Positions 1 through 9,297 of a DNA stretch of 64,000 bases are shown piece after piece. Both the position numbers and the translations under genes were made by a program. The stretch is from Pedobacter yulinensis (GTDB lineage Bacteria > Bacteroidota > Bacteroidia > Sphingobacteriales > Sphingobacteriaceae), in contig NZ_KZ686269.1 of assembly GCF_003029735.1 (NCBI RefSeq), positions 620,001-684,000 of the forward strand, in the 5' to 3' direction. The first letter of the stretch is position 1. Every line of letters begins with the position of its first letter. The notes below the pieces were generated by a model. It was not told the origin of the DNA. It was given only the letters and a program-made list of their open reading frames with translations, and ran no database searches.

Positions 1-234
1 TACAGTGGGCGTGACTTCGAATACATGCCGCCGGTAAAACGCTTCAACGTGAGCGCACTGGGGGGCATCCAGTGGGTGTCTTCCAAACGAACACGGCGGG
101 AGCCTTCATTCCTGTTCGATTTCAGAACAAGCTATGCCTGGTTGCCGGTGTTTGAAGAAACGCGGAGCAGCGAACAGGAAAACATGCGCACAGGTATGAT
201 TACATTTTCACTGGGGGCGGGCCTGCTGTTTTAA
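1..234 (+). CDS. C-terminal fragment of a probable outer-membrane protein
   Basis: This is an open frame entering from the left edge; only the last 77 codons are present, so the true start lies outside the window. The visible part has alternating polar and aromatic residues and ends in G-A-G-L-L-F. A C-terminal phenylalanine is typical of outer-membrane beta-barrel proteins recognised by the BAM complex. No named domain can be recognised from this fragment. It ends 8 bp from the convergent queG stop codon. The barrel assignment is inference from the tail alone. Confidence 0.5.
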   Translation, partial: YSGRDFEYMPPVKRFNVSALGGIQWVSSKRTRREPSFLFDFRTSYAWLPVFEETRSSEQENMRTGMITFSLGAGLLF

Positions 235-242
235 CCTGCAGG

Positions 243-1181
243 CTAATCGGTTTCCCTCAGAAAATCAATGTTGCGCTGCAGCCCGCTGAACTTGGTGCGC
301 TTTACGGCCGACCCTTTGAAGACTTTGCGAAAAACATCTTCTGTAATTTCGCTGATCTGTTCCCGGCTCATGTTAAGCAGGCCGTCTGCGGGTCTGAATG
401 CCTGTTCCTGGTGTACGGTTGAGAAACGGTTCCAGGGGCAGACATCCTGGCAAATATCGCAGCCGAACACCCAGTTATCCATCTTGCCTTTAAAGGCGGC
501 TGGAATTTCATTTTTAAGCTCAATGGTCAGGTAAGAAATGCAGCGGCTGCCATCTACCACATAAGGCTGGGCAATGGCATCGGTAGGGCAGGCATCGATG
601 CAGCGGGTACAGCTGCCGCAATGGTCATTTTGAAAAGCTTCGTCATAATCCAGCTCCAGGTCAATGATCAGCTCTGCCAGGAAGAAGAATGAACCTTTCT
701 TCTGACTGATCAGATTGCTGTTTTTGCCCTGCCAGCCTAAGCCTGCGCGCTTTGCCCAGGCCTTGTCCATGACCGGTGCCGAGTCTACAAAGGCGCGGCC
801 GTCTACATCGCCGATGTTTTGGCGTATGAAGTCCAGCAGGGCGAAAAGCTTTTCTTTGATCACGGTGTGGTAATCGGTTCCAAAGGCATATTTCGAAATT
901 TTCGGTGCCTCTGGGTCTTCCTGTTTCTGATCGGTATAGTAGTTTAGGGCCAGGGAGATCACCGAGCGTGCTCCCGGTACCAGCAAGCGCGGGTCCAGCC
1001 GCTTGTCGAAATGATTTTCCATATACGCCATCTCGCCATGGGCGTTCTGTTTCAGCCAGTTCTCCAGCCTTGGGGCTTCCTCTTCAAGAAACGCAGCGCG
1101 GGCAATACCACATTGAAAAAAGCCCAGCCGGGTGGCTTCAGCCTTGATCATTGCTGCATAAGAAGAGGATTTCGTTGCCAT
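243..1181 (-). CDS. queG: Epoxyqueuosine reductase QueG
   Basis: QueG carries out the last step of queuosine synthesis, reducing epoxyqueuosine to queuosine in the wobble position of tRNAs with GUN anticodons; it is a cytosolic corrinoid and iron-sulfur enzyme. The 312-residue product has the expected length. It shows the catalytic Asp at residue 133 (FVDSAPV) and two [4Fe-4S] motifs: C188-x2-C191-x2-C194-x3-C198, and C241-x2-C244-x3-C248 with C214 as a likely further ligand. It is a single gene transcribed leftward. QueG needs cobalamin, which links it functionally to the B12 locus at 35-43 kb. Another queuosine gene, queE, lies at 52.7 kb. Confidence 0.95.
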   Translation of the reverse strand: MATKSSSYAAMIKAEATRLGFFQCGIARAAFLEEEAPRLENWLKQNAHGEMAYMENHFDKRLDPRLLVPGARSVISLALNYYTDQKQEDPEAPKISKYAFGTDYHTVIKEKLFALLDFIRQNIGDVDGRAFVDSAPVMDKAWAKRAGLGWQGKNSNLISQKKGSFFFLAELIIDLELDYDEAFQNDHCGSCTRCIDACPTDAIAQPYVVDGSRCISYLTIELKNEIPAAFKGKMDNWVFGCDICQDVCPWNRFSTVHQEQAFRPADGLLNMSREQISEITEDVFRKVFKGSAVKRTKFSGLQRNIDFLRETD

Positions 1182-1189
1182 TTAAGCTG

Positions 1190-1197
1190 CAAAGTTA
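1190..1197 (-). promoter_or_regulatory. -7 box TAACTTTG upstream of queG
   Basis: Read on the minus strand this is TAACTTTG, an exact match to the Bacteroidota -7 consensus TAnnTTTG. Only 8 bases separate it from the queG start codon, so transcription would begin at or next to the ATG. I see no clear -33 TTG at the right spacing. Confidence 0.45.
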
Positions 1198-1261
1198 AGG
1201 CTAAAAACCAAACCATTTAACATTTGTGTTGTTAATGAGACATCAAACTAATCACAACGTT

Positions 1262-1468
1262 ATGGAAAATACAGATCCGCAACATCAGCACGGCGAACAC
1301 ACGCCGCCTCCTGTTGAGCACGATTATAGCAAACATGAGAACAACCCCGGCCCCTCGAAAGAAGCAGTCGAAGAACGCAACAGCAACGGTGCCGGTTCGA
1401 TTTTAAAATGGATAATCCCGGTCCTGGTCATCGCACTGCTGGTGTGGTGGTTCCTGATCAAAAAATAA
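1262..1468 (+). CDS. Small single-pass membrane protein, unknown function
   Basis: This is a 68-residue product when started at the ATG at 1262 (MENTDPQ); an upstream in-frame start at 1226 is also possible. The N-terminal two thirds is hydrophilic and rich in His, Pro, Glu and Asn. It is followed by one strong hydrophobic helix near the C terminus (WIIPVLVIALLVWWFLI) and two lysines. This implies an inner-membrane anchor with a disordered head facing one side. A strong intrinsic terminator follows directly, so it is a monocistronic transcript divergent from queG. I do not recognise the family. Confidence 0.65.
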   Translation: MENTDPQHQHGEHTPPPVEHDYSKHENNPGPSKEAVEERNSNGAGSILKWIIPVLVIALLVWWFLIKK

Positions 1469-1490
1469 TTTTTGTGTGTTTTAAATTTTA

Positions 1491-1518
1491 AAGGCCCGGC
1501 AATTTGCCGGGCCTTTTT
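1491..1518 (+). terminator. Intrinsic terminator after the small membrane protein
   Basis: The arms GGCCCGGC and GCCGGGCC pair perfectly over 8 bp around an AATTT loop, extended by A-T pairs, and a run of five T follows. The flanking A and T runs mean it could also work for the convergent GNAT-nitrilase gene. Confidence 0.85.
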
Positions 1519-1547
1519 CATGTTCTGCGGACTGAAGAGCCTGGAGG

Positions 1548-3056
1548 TTATTTCAGGAGCTTTACCTGGTAAAGGTCTTTTCTTCTGTCTTTCAGTATTT
1601 TGACCGTACCGAAATGGTGCAGCTCATCGAGCAGGTGGAGGTCGACATCGGCCACAAGCATCATTTCGGTGTTGGGTGTTGTTTCTGCTTTGATGCCGTT
1701 CGTAGGGAAGGCAAAGTCTGAAGGCGTAAATACCGCCGATTGTGCAAACTGAATATCCATGTTGTTCACCTTTGGCAGGTTACCCACGCAACCGGCTATG
1801 GCTACATAACACTCATTTTCTATGGCGCGTGCCTGCGCACAGTGTCTTACCCGCGTATAACCGTTTTGTGTATCGGTCAGGAATGGAACGAAAAGCAGTT
1901 GCATGCCCTGGTCGGCGTAAATGCGGCTCAGTTCCGGGAACTCCACGTCGTAGCAGATCAGGATTCCTATTTTACCGCAGTCGGTATCAAAAACCTGGAT
2001 ATTGCTGCCGCCGGTCATGCCATAATATTTTTGCTCGTTTGGCGTAATGTGAATTTTCCTGTATTCATCTATTTTGCCGCTGCGGTGGCACAGATAGGTG
2101 GCATTGTAAAGCTTATTGTCTTCCAGGAGCGGCATGCTGCCCGAAATGATGTTTACATTATACGATACGGCAAACTCATGCATTTTATCTACAATCTCGC
2201 CGGTTTTTTCGGCCAGCCTGCGCATGGCTTCCATTTCTCCCAGGTGATTATAGGGCTGAAGCAGCGGCGTATTGAAAAACTCGGGAAACATGATGAAGTC
2301 AGACTTGTAACCGCTTACCGCATCAACGAAAAATTCGACCTGTTCATAAAAACTTTCCATATCAGGAAACAGGCGCATTTGCCATTGAACCAGGCCCAGC
2401 CTGATCGTTTTTGCAGACCGGGCCGATGCCTCTATGCCCTGGTAGTAAATGTTGTTCCACTCAATGAGTGTGGCAAATTCTTTCGACTCATGGTCGCCGG
2501 GAAGGTAGTTGCGGAGAATTTTACGGACGTGAAAATCGTTCGACAGCTGGAAGGTCAGCGTTGGGTCATAGACCTCTTTGGTTTTTACCCGGTCAATGTA
2601 TTCGCGCGGGTTCAGCGTACCTGCATAAGCATGGTAGCCTGGTATACGCCCGCCGGCAATGATGCTTTTCAGGTTAAGGCTTTCGCAAAGTTCCTTGCGG
2701 GCTTCATACAGCCGACGGCCCAGGCGCAGGCCCCGGTACTCGGGGTGCACAAAAATTTCGATGCCGTAAAGCGTATCGCCGGTCGGGTCGTGCGTGGAAA
2801 AAGTATAGTTGCCCGTAATGTTCATGTAGGTATGTTTATCCCCATACTCATCATAGTCTACAATGATGGAGAGTGCACAGGCAACAACCTTTTCATCGAC
2901 CGTAATGCAAAGCTGCCCTTCAGGAAAGATCCTGATCAGTTTCGTGATGCTTGCTTTTGACCACGCCTGTCCGCCCAGGGTATCGTAGGCCTGAAGCATC
3001 GATTCTTTGAGATCTTCATAATCAGTATCGATCAGTTTTCTAAGTTCAATATTCAT
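1548..3056 (-). CDS. Fused GNAT acetyltransferase and carbon-nitrogen hydrolase
   Basis: This 502-residue protein joins two enzymes. Residues 1 to about 200 form a GNAT N-acetyltransferase with the acetyl-CoA loop around R109-G-L-R-L-G-R-R. Residues from about 217 to the end form a nitrilase-superfamily amidohydrolase with the complete Glu-Lys-Cys triad: E259 (FPEFF), K334 (YRKIH) and C368 (LICYD). The same fusion is known in other bacteria, but its substrate is not known to me. It probably acylates and hydrolyses related amine or amide metabolites in the cytosol. It is a single gene; the upstream gap to the Gfo/Idh gene is 90 bp. Confidence 0.85.
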   Translation of the reverse strand: MNIELRKLIDTDYEDLKESMLQAYDTLGGQAWSKASITKLIRIFPEGQLCITVDEKVVACALSIIVDYDEYGDKHTYMNITGNYTFSTHDPTGDTLYGIEIFVHPEYRGLRLGRRLYEARKELCESLNLKSIIAGGRIPGYHAYAGTLNPREYIDRVKTKEVYDPTLTFQLSNDFHVRKILRNYLPGDHESKEFATLIEWNNIYYQGIEASARSAKTIRLGLVQWQMRLFPDMESFYEQVEFFVDAVSGYKSDFIMFPEFFNTPLLQPYNHLGEMEAMRRLAEKTGEIVDKMHEFAVSYNVNIISGSMPLLEDNKLYNATYLCHRSGKIDEYRKIHITPNEQKYYGMTGGSNIQVFDTDCGKIGILICYDVEFPELSRIYADQGMQLLFVPFLTDTQNGYTRVRHCAQARAIENECYVAIAGCVGNLPKVNNMDIQFAQSAVFTPSDFAFPTNGIKAETTPNTEMMLVADVDLHLLDELHHFGTVKILKDRRKDLYQVKLLK

Positions 3057-3146
3057 ACATGTCTTTTTTATAGCACGGGGCCTGCCGAATCAAACAACAC
3101 GGCCGGCTGTACTTTGTTGGGTACTGATTGGAATTTGTAAGGGAAA

Positions 3147-4232
3147 CTACCGTGCCTGCAGCACGACACGTCGCTTTTCTTTTGCCGCCTTCCTGGCTGC
3201 GTCCAGAATGCGCATAACAGTCATGTTGTAGGAAAGCGAGGACGGGCTGTTTGCCGGATTGATCCCGCCGTTCAGGACAGCATTCAGGTAAGAAAACGGG
3301 TTGTCAAACGGGGCTGAAAGTGCCTCGGCGGGGATGGTACTGCCTTGCCGGTTGCCAAAGCGGCTGGTTACCTGCCTCTGGTCCCTGGCGTGGTAATAAC
3401 CTTTATCGCCGAAAACCTCGAGGTCTTTGATGTCGAACGGCCAGTTCCAGGAGGCTTCAATGAAGCCGGTGGCGGTGCGGTACTCCAATTGAACCGAAGC
3501 ATCATCGTCTACCTTTGGGTACATGCCGGGTTTAAAGGTTCGCGTAACGGCAGTAACTGCCAGGGGTGCTTCGCCATTCATGAGCCAGGTCATGAGGTCG
3601 GCGCCGTAGCAGCCAAAATCGTTCAGGGCTCCGGCCCCGTTCAGCACCGGATCTGTGAGCCAGGCGAGAAATTCCTCGCTGCAGCCAATTTCGCGCGGGC
3701 CGCGGTGCCCGTCGTGTGCAACCATTCGCGTAATGCCGCCAATCTTGCCCGAACGAACCCCGTCGTAAACTGTTTTGACGCTCGCATACCAGGTTGTTTC
3801 ATAATTGGTAAGCAGCTTGATCTGGTAGCGTGCGGCCAATTGCTCCATTTCCCTGGCCTGCGCCAGCGTTGCGGCAAGTGGCTTTTCTACCATGACCGAA
3901 ATACCCAGCGGTGCGCACATTCTGACCAGGTCCACGTGCTCGCCTACGGGATTATAGCCGAGCACAGCTTGAGGCCGCTTGCGAAGGAGCAACTCGCGCA
4001 GGCTGCCGTGAAAAAGGGTATCTGGCAGCTTGTATAGCGCCGCATATTTTTTCCGCAGGGCAACGTTTGGCTCTGCAATTCCCACAATATCGATGCGTCC
4101 TTTGCCATATTCGCGCAAGGCCAGGTGAATATGGTCATGGCTTAAGCCGGCAATGACCACGCGGACCGGTGCTTGCCTGGCAGTTGCCTGCAGACCAGCC
4201 AGGAGCAGGAAAAAGAGGAACAGTTGTTTCAT
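3147..4232 (-). CDS. Secreted Gfo/Idh/MocA family oxidoreductase
   Basis: This 361-residue protein starts with a signal peptide (MKQLFLFFLLLAGLQATA), so it should be exported to the periplasm. A Rossmann fold follows (VVIAGLSHDHIHLAL), with the family motif EKPLA and the C-terminal Gfo/Idh domain. Such enzymes oxidise or reduce sugars or cyclitols with bound NAD(P). Exported members are common in Bacteroidota, often in glycan-degrading contexts, but no polysaccharide locus is nearby. It starts one base after the ruvB stop, so it may be translated from the ruvB transcript. Confidence 0.85.
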   Translation of the reverse strand: MKQLFLFFLLLAGLQATARQAPVRVVIAGLSHDHIHLALREYGKGRIDIVGIAEPNVALRKKYAALYKLPDTLFHGSLRELLLRKRPQAVLGYNPVGEHVDLVRMCAPLGISVMVEKPLAATLAQAREMEQLAARYQIKLLTNYETTWYASVKTVYDGVRSGKIGGITRMVAHDGHRGPREIGCSEEFLAWLTDPVLNGAGALNDFGCYGADLMTWLMNGEAPLAVTAVTRTFKPGMYPKVDDDASVQLEYRTATGFIEASWNWPFDIKDLEVFGDKGYYHARDQRQVTSRFGNRQGSTIPAEALSAPFDNPFSYLNAVLNGGINPANSPSSLSYNMTVMRILDAARKAAKEKRRVVLQAR

Positions 4233-4233
4233 A

Positions 4234-5256
4234 TCAGAAAAGGGTCGGTAAGGCTCCCGGCCGGTTCAGGCCCAGGTGTTTGTAAGCATTATCTGTCGCT
4301 TCGCGGCCGCGGGACGTTCGCATCAGGTAACCTTCCTGGATCAGGAACGGTTCATAAACTTCTTCGATCGTGCCCTCGTCTTCCCCTACAGCCGTAGCAA
4401 TGGTTTTCAGACCGACCGGCCCGCCTTTGAACTTTTCGATGATGGTCATCAGGATCTTGTTGTCCATTTCGTCGAGCCCGTGCTCATCAACATTCAGGGC
4501 GTTGAGGGCAAAGCTTGCTATTTCTGTATCGATGCTGCCATTTCCCTTTACCTGTGCAAAGTCGCGGGTACGCCTGAGCAGCGCGTTGGCAATACGCGGC
4601 GTACCGCGGCTGCGCCGGGCAATCTCAAATGCACCCTCGTCTGTGATCGGTGTGCGGAGAATTTCTGCAGACCGGAGTACGATGGTGGTCAGCAGCTTGG
4701 CATCATAATACTGCAGCCTGGAATTGATCCCGAAGCGGGCGCGTAACGGGGCAGTAAGCAAACCGGAACGGGTGGTCGCACCCACGAGCGTAAACGGGTT
4801 CAGCGAAATTTGAACCGAGCGGGCATTCGGACCAGTTTCCAGCATGATGTCGATCTTAAAATCTTCCATAGCCGAATAGAGGTATTCCTCAACCAGGGGA
4901 CTGAGCCGGTGAATTTCATCGATAAACAAAATGTCGCCGGTGTCAAGGTTGGTAAGCAATCCAGCTAGGTCGCCTGGCTTGTCCAGAACCGGGCCCGATG
5001 TGATCTTTATACCCGCGCCCATTTCGTTGGCAATGATGTGCGAGAGGGTTGTTTTGCCGAGTCCGGGCGGGCCATGCAGCAGAACATGGTCCAGCGCTTC
5101 GCCGCGCATTTTTGCAGCCTGCACAAAAATTTTCAGGTTCTGCATCACCTTTTCCTGCCCGGTAAAATCTTCAAATGCCTGCGGGCGCAGCACCTTCTCT
5201 ATATCTCGTTCGGCAGGGCTGAGGTTGTACGCTTCCGGGTCCAGGTTTTCGTTCAT
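4234..5256 (-). CDS. ruvB: Holliday junction helicase motor subunit RuvB
   Basis: RuvB is the hexameric AAA+ motor that, with RuvA, drives branch migration of Holliday junctions in recombinational repair. The 340-residue product shows Walker A (GPPGLGKT, residues 62-69), Walker B (DEIH, 113-116), the sensor segment GATTRSG and the C-terminal winged helix typical of RuvB ([16 protein letters not shown]). Length and layout are normal. It lies 15 bp downstream of the 3-hydroxyacyl-CoA dehydrogenase gene and is probably transcribed with it. RuvA and RuvC are not in the window. Confidence 0.97.
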   Translation of the reverse strand: MNENLDPEAYNLSPAERDIEKVLRPQAFEDFTGQEKVMQNLKIFVQAAKMRGEALDHVLLHGPPGLGKTTLSHIIANEMGAGIKITSGPVLDKPGDLAGLLTNLDTGDILFIDEIHRLSPLVEEYLYSAMEDFKIDIMLETGPNARSVQISLNPFTLVGATTRSGLLTAPLRARFGINSRLQYYDAKLLTTIVLRSAEILRTPITDEGAFEIARRSRGTPRIANALLRRTRDFAQVKGNGSIDTEIASFALNALNVDEHGLDEMDNKILMTIIEKFKGGPVGLKTIATAVGEDEGTIEEVYEPFLIQEGYLMRTSRGREATDNAYKHLGLNRPGALPTLF

Positions 5257-5271
5257 CTGTTAAAGGTAAAG

Positions 5272-6168
5272 CTATTTTTGAAATTTGGCCGAAACGACCA
5301 GGTCTTTCGAGCCGGACGTATAGGTATAAAAACCTTCGCCGGTTTTTGCTCCCTGTTTGCCTGCTTCAACCATGTTAACGAGCAGCGGGCAGGGTGCATA
5401 TTTTGGATTTCCGAAACCTTCCTGCAGTACCCGGAGAATGGCCAGGCAGACATCAAGCCCGATAAAATCGGCCAGCTGCAACGGCCCCATCGGGTGCGCC
5501 ATGCCAAGCCGCATTACCGTATCAATTTCCTCCACGCCGGCAACGCCCTCGTGCAAGGAATAAATGGCTTCATTGATCATGGGCATCAGGATCCGGTTTG
5601 CAACAAACCCGGGGTAATCATTAACCTCGACCGGGCTTTTGCCGAGTGCTGCAGCAAGTTCCATGACGCGTGCAGTCGTCTCGTCGGTTGTGGCATAGCC
5701 ACGAATAACCTCAACAAGCTTCATCACCGGAACCGGGTTCATGAAGTGCATGCCGATCACTTTTTCAGGGCGGCCGGTGCGTGCCGCAATTTTGGTGATC
5801 GAGATTGACGAGGTGTTAGAGGCCAGAATGGCATCTGACGGCGCCAGTTTATCCAGCTGGGCAAAAATGTCCAGTTTCAGGTTGGTATTTTCAGTTGCCG
5901 CCTCGACCACCAGCTGAGCGTCGCTTACGCCTGGTCCGGTTTCTGTAAAAGTCCTGATCCGGCCCAGCGTGGCGTGCTTTTGTTCGCCGGTCAGAATGCC
6001 CTTGCTTACCTGGCGGTCCAGGTTGCGGGTAATGGTCTGTAGGGCTTTGTCCAGGGCTTCGGTGCTGATATCGACCAGCGACACGTTAAAACCGTGCTGC
6101 GCGAAGGTATGGGCAATGCCGTTGCCCATGGTGCCGGATCCGATGACGGTGATGTTTTTTATGTCCAT
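5272..6168 (-). CDS. 3-hydroxybutyryl-CoA dehydrogenase
   Basis: This enzyme oxidises (S)-3-hydroxyacyl-CoA to 3-ketoacyl-CoA with NAD+, or catalyses the reverse reaction. The 298-residue length fits the short, single-function family (Hbd/PaaH), not the long FadB fusions. An NAD-binding fold opens with GSGTMGNGIA (residues 10-19). Conserved SNTSS (117-121), catalytic H141 (MHFMNPV) and N191 (GFVANR) are present. It may act in short-chain fatty acid or phenylacetate-type degradation. Its operon partner ruvB gives no pathway clue, and the upstream pdxH gene ends 37 bp away. Confidence 0.92.
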   Translation of the reverse strand: MDIKNITVIGSGTMGNGIAHTFAQHGFNVSLVDISTEALDKALQTITRNLDRQVSKGILTGEQKHATLGRIRTFTETGPGVSDAQLVVEAATENTNLKLDIFAQLDKLAPSDAILASNTSSISITKIAARTGRPEKVIGMHFMNPVPVMKLVEVIRGYATTDETTARVMELAAALGKSPVEVNDYPGFVANRILMPMINEAIYSLHEGVAGVEEIDTVMRLGMAHPMGPLQLADFIGLDVCLAILRVLQEGFGNPKYAPCPLLVNMVEAGKQGAKTGEGFYTYTSGSKDLVVSAKFQK

Positions 6169-6205
6169 GAAAAATAAGTTGGTCTTGTTGCGTGCGGCTA
6201 AATGA

Positions 6206-6859
6206 TCAGGGAGCGAGGCGGTTTTTTACCCAGATGCCGTTCTCCATCAGCCGGTAGGCAATGCGGTCATGCAGGCGGCTGGGACGTCCCTGCCAGAACT
6301 CCACGTAGTCTGGCCTGAGCTGGTAACCACCCCATTCCAGCGGTTTTGGTACGTCCTGTCCATCAAATTGCGCGGTCAGCATATTTACCTTGTCTTCCAG
6401 GTAGGCCCGGTCAGGAATGACACGGCTCTGCGGCGAAGCAGCAGCCCCGATCTGGCTGCCACGGGGCCGCGACTGGAAATACTGAACGGAGCGTTCCTCG
6501 CCAATTTTGCTGACGGTTCCTTCTATGCGTACCTGCCGCTCCAGCTCATCCCAAAAGAACAGCAGGGCAGCCTGCGGATTTTCTGCCAGGTGATCGCCTT
6601 TCCGGCTATTGTAATTCGTGTAAAATACAAAGCCCTCCTGGTCGTAGCCTTTCAGCAAAAGAATGCGAGCAGATGGTCTTCCCTGTGCATTTGCGGTAGC
6701 CACAGTCATGACATTTGGTTCATAGATGTTTGCCTGCACGGCGTTTTCAAACCATATGGCAAACTGGAGAATGGGGTCGGCTTCGGTGTCTTTTTCTTCC
6801 AGGCTTGCATTGCGGTAGTCCTGGCGCAGGTTCTGGATAAATTCTGTGGTGATCTGCAT
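6206..6859 (-). CDS. pdxH: Pyridoxamine 5'-phosphate oxidase
   Basis: PdxH is an FMN enzyme that oxidises pyridoxamine or pyridoxine 5'-phosphate to pyridoxal 5'-phosphate. The 217-residue protein carries the split-barrel FMN fold, with RILLLKGYDQEGFVFYTNYNSRKG, the SRPRGSQIGAAASPQS substrate region, and the C-terminal signature WQGRPSRLHDR followed by a terminal RLAP. All hallmarks are present at usual length. Its putative -7 box lies only 4 bases before the ATG. It is divergent from yqgE across a 56-bp gap. Confidence 0.96.
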   Translation of the reverse strand: MQITTEFIQNLRQDYRNASLEEKDTEADPILQFAIWFENAVQANIYEPNVMTVATANAQGRPSARILLLKGYDQEGFVFYTNYNSRKGDHLAENPQAALLFFWDELERQVRIEGTVSKIGEERSVQYFQSRPRGSQIGAAASPQSRVIPDRAYLEDKVNMLTAQFDGQDVPKPLEWGGYQLRPDYVEFWQGRPSRLHDRIAYRLMENGIWVKNRLAP

Positions 6860-6863
6860 GCAA

Positions 6864-6871
6864 CAAAATTA
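6864..6871 (-). promoter_or_regulatory. -7 box TAATTTTG four bases before pdxH
   Basis: The minus strand reads TAATTTTG, then TTGC, then the pdxH ATG. The box matches TAnnTTTG exactly. A start point about 5-7 bases downstream of the box would fall inside or at the start codon, implying a leaderless message. A small inverted repeat, GGTTA and TAACC at 6881-6897, sits just upstream and could be an operator. Confidence 0.45.
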
Positions 6872-6915
6872 CGTTAATTTGGTTATATATTGTAACCACC
6901 ACAATCTGAAACCAT

Positions 6916-7479
6916 ATGCTGAGTAAATTATCGCCACAAGCCGGAAGGATCCTGATTTCAGAACCCTTCATGATGGATCCGAACTTCAAACGCTCCGTTG
7001 TACTGCTCGCCGAGCATACGGAAGAGGGTACGCTGGGTTATGTCGTGAACCAGGTCAGTGACCTTGAAATAGGCGATGTTGTGGAAGATTTCGCGGCCGC
7101 AAGTCACCGGGTGTTTATCGGTGGCCCGGTCGGACAGGACACCTTACATTTTGTGCACCGGTGTTATGACCTGCTGCAAAGCGGACACGACCTGGGAAAC
7201 GGCCTTTACTGGGGCGGAAACTTCGAAACCCTGACAATCCTGCTGCAGAACAATGCGATCGCTGAAGAAGACATCCGGTTTTTCCTGGGGTATTCAGGCT
7301 GGGGGACCGGTCAGCTTGACGATGAGATAGACCAGAATACCTGGATTGTCGGAAATGTCTCGCATCCCGACATCCTGTTCAACGAAGACATGGAGCGGCT
7401 ATGGAAGGAAGTGGTTATCGACATGGGACCGAAATATGCACATGTCAGCAATTTTCCGACTGATCCCAGCTTAAATTGA
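6916..7479 (+). CDS. YqgE/AlgH family protein
   Basis: This 187-residue protein belongs to the UPF0301 (YqgE/AlgH) family. Signatures are the N-terminal PQAGRILISEPFM.DPNF segment, EGTLGYVVN, the FIGGPVGQD block and FLGYSGWGTGQLDDE. Members are cytosolic. AlgH has been tied to alginate regulation in Pseudomonas, but no general biochemical function is established. It is a single gene, divergent from pdxH and convergent with purE, which it faces across 116 bp. Confidence 0.92.
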   Translation: MLSKLSPQAGRILISEPFMMDPNFKRSVVLLAEHTEEGTLGYVVNQVSDLEIGDVVEDFAAASHRVFIGGPVGQDTLHFVHRCYDLLQSGHDLGNGLYWGGNFETLTILLQNNAIAEEDIRFFLGYSGWGTGQLDDEIDQNTWIVGNVSHPDILFNEDMERLWKEVVIDMGPKYAHVSNFPTDPSLN

Positions 7480-7595
7480 AATTGTATGGTGTTGAACCAC
7501 CGCTGATAAAGAGCGGCTGAAAACCAAAGCGTACCAACAGGCATGCCGCACCGATATTCGCACCAGGACCAGACAGGGACGCCACCTGCAGGTCT

Positions 7596-8102
7596 TCAGC
7601 TTTTCGCTTCTACCTCGGCGGCGCTTTCTTCGATTTTCTTTTTCAGGTCGTCTTTATATTGCTGCATTTTGCCGGTCAGCTCTTCGCTCGAGGTAGCAAG
7701 GATCTGTGCAGCCAGTAAGCCTGCATTTTTTGCGGCATTCAGTGCTACAGTTGCCACCGGAATGCCGTTTGGCATCTGGAGTATGGACAGAATGCTGTCC
7801 CAGCCGTCTATGGAGTTTGAAGATTTTACGGGAACGCCGATAACCGGTAAAGTTGTGATCGAAGCCACCATACCGGGAAGATGCGCAGCACCGCCGGCAC
7901 CGGCTATAATGACACGGATGCCCCGGCCGGCAGCGGCTTTGGCGTAGTCGAACATGCGCTCAGGGGTGCGGTGTGCTGAAACGACGGTGATCTCGAAAGC
8001 GATCCCAAATTCCTTTAAAACGTCTGCCGCATCCTGCATAATGTTCAGGTCAGACTTGCTGCCCATGATGATTCCTACCTGAGCCGGTTGTTTTTGCTCC
8101 AT
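7596..8102 (-). CDS. purE: N5-carboxyaminoimidazole ribonucleotide mutase
   Basis: PurE (class I) converts N5-CAIR to CAIR in de novo purine synthesis. The 168-residue product begins with the substrate loop GSKSDL, then SAHRTPERM and the glycine-rich [14 protein letters not shown] segment; all are class I hallmarks. It follows purK with only 2 bp between, so the two genes are coupled in the order of the reactions. The C-terminal 20 residues are Lys- and Glu-rich and probably flexible. Confidence 0.97.
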   Translation of the reverse strand: MEQKQPAQVGIIMGSKSDLNIMQDAADVLKEFGIAFEITVVSAHRTPERMFDYAKAAAGRGIRVIIAGAGGAAHLPGMVASITTLPVIGVPVKSSNSIDGWDSILSILQMPNGIPVATVALNAAKNAGLLAAQILATSSEELTGKMQQYKDDLKKKIEESAAEVEAKS

Positions 8103-8104
8103 AT

Positions 8105-9244
8105 CTAGCTGATTACTTTTAAGGTTTGCTGCACATAACGTGCTTTTTCTATCGCTTTTTCGCGGTTTTGGTCAACAACGGTTACATGGCCCATTTTGCG
8201 GAAAGGTTTGGTGTATTTTTTTCCATAAAGGTGAACGTAAACCCCTTCAATGGCCATTACGCGCTCCAGGTCCTGGTAAACAGCCAATCCTTCATGTTTC
8301 TTTTCTCCAAGCAGGTTGATCATTACCGCATTGCTCAAAGCACGCGTATCGCCGGGAGGGAGGTTAAAAATGGCGCGCAGATGCTGTGCAAATTGCGAAG
8401 TATAGTTGCCTTCTATGGAGTGGTGACCACTGTTGTGCGGCCGCGGGGCCAGTTCGTTAACCAAGATATCGCCGTCGTGGGTCACGAACATTTCTACTGC
8501 AAGCAGACCGGTTATGTTGAGTGCTGAAGCAATGCTGACCGCGATTTTTTCAGCCTTTTGTTGTATGGTTTCGGGATAGGTGGACGGGGAAATCAGAAAT
8601 TCGACCAGGTTGGCCTCTTTGTTGAACTCCATTTCGACCACCGGGAAAGTGCGCACATCACCGTTTGCGTTTCGCGAAACGATCACCGAAATCTCCTTGT
8701 CAAAATCGACCAGGGCTTCTGCCAGCAGCGGCGATTCGAATGCCTGATCCGCGTCATCTGCATTGCTGATGAGCATAACGCCCTTGCCGTCATAGCCGTC
8801 GCGCCGCTGTTTAACAATGTAGGGGAAGGGGAAAGCACAATTGGGCAGGTCTTCCTTGCTGCTGAAAAGCTGGAAAGGGGCGGTGGGGATATCGTTTTCT
8901 TTAAAAAACTGTTTCTGAATCCCTTTATCCTGGATGAGCCGGATAACCCTTGGCTGCGGATAAACGATCTTACCTTCTCGTTCCAGCTGTTCAAGCGCTT
9001 CTATATTTACCTTTTCAATCTCGATGGTGATGATATCGGCCTTCTTGCCGAACTGGTACACCGTGTCGAAATCGGTAATAGAACCACATTCGAACTTATG
9101 GGCAATGTCCTTGCAGGGTGCATCATGATCGGGATCGAGCACATGGGTAACCAGGTTGTAATTAATGGCTTCCTGGATCAGCATGCGACCAAGCTGGCCG
9201 CCGCCAAGGATGCCCAATTTTAAATCACTGATCTGTTTTGCCAT
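8105..9244 (-). CDS. purK: N5-carboxyaminoimidazole ribonucleotide synthase
   Basis: PurK is the ATP-grasp enzyme that makes N5-CAIR from AIR, bicarbonate and ATP, feeding PurE directly downstream. The 379-residue product has the N-terminal glycine loop [13 protein letters not shown], the ATP-grasp core ([16 protein letters not shown]) and the metal-binding [12 protein letters not shown] motif. Length is normal. It is transcribed divergently from the BaiN-like gene from a compact palindromic promoter region at 9263-9280. No purine riboswitch is visible. Confidence 0.97.
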   Translation of the reverse strand: MAKQISDLKLGILGGGQLGRMLIQEAINYNLVTHVLDPDHDAPCKDIAHKFECGSITDFDTVYQFGKKADIITIEIEKVNIEALEQLEREGKIVYPQPRVIRLIQDKGIQKQFFKENDIPTAPFQLFSSKEDLPNCAFPFPYIVKQRRDGYDGKGVMLISNADDADQAFESPLLAEALVDFDKEISVIVSRNANGDVRTFPVVEMEFNKEANLVEFLISPSTYPETIQQKAEKIAVSIASALNITGLLAVEMFVTHDGDILVNELAPRPHNSGHHSIEGNYTSQFAQHLRAIFNLPPGDTRALSNAVMINLLGEKKHEGLAVYQDLERVMAIEGVYVHLYGKKYTKPFRKMGHVTVVDQNREKAIEKARYVQQTLKVIS

Positions 9245-9262
9245 AAGGTCAAGAAAGTATGC

Positions 9263-9280
9263 TAATTTTGGCCAAAAATA
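9263..9280. promoter_or_regulatory. Back-to-back -7 boxes for purK and the flavoprotein gene
   Basis: Plus-strand TAATTTTG (9263-9270) and minus-strand TATTTTTG (9280-9273) face each other across two bases, giving an 18-bp near-perfect palindrome. Each box matches TAnnTTTG and sits 27-28 bases from its start codon. The plus promoter also has TTTG at 9237-9240, 22 bp upstream, as a -33 element. Only one polymerase could occupy the site at a time. Confidence 0.6.
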
Positions 9281-9297
9281 AGAATATTTAGGAAAAG

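Noticed and set aside
1740..2960. A 406-codon open frame on the plus strand opposite the GNAT-nitrilase gene
   Set aside because: The opposite frame encodes a complete two-domain enzyme with its active-site residues; the plus frame has no recognisable domain and is a shadow of high-GC codon use.
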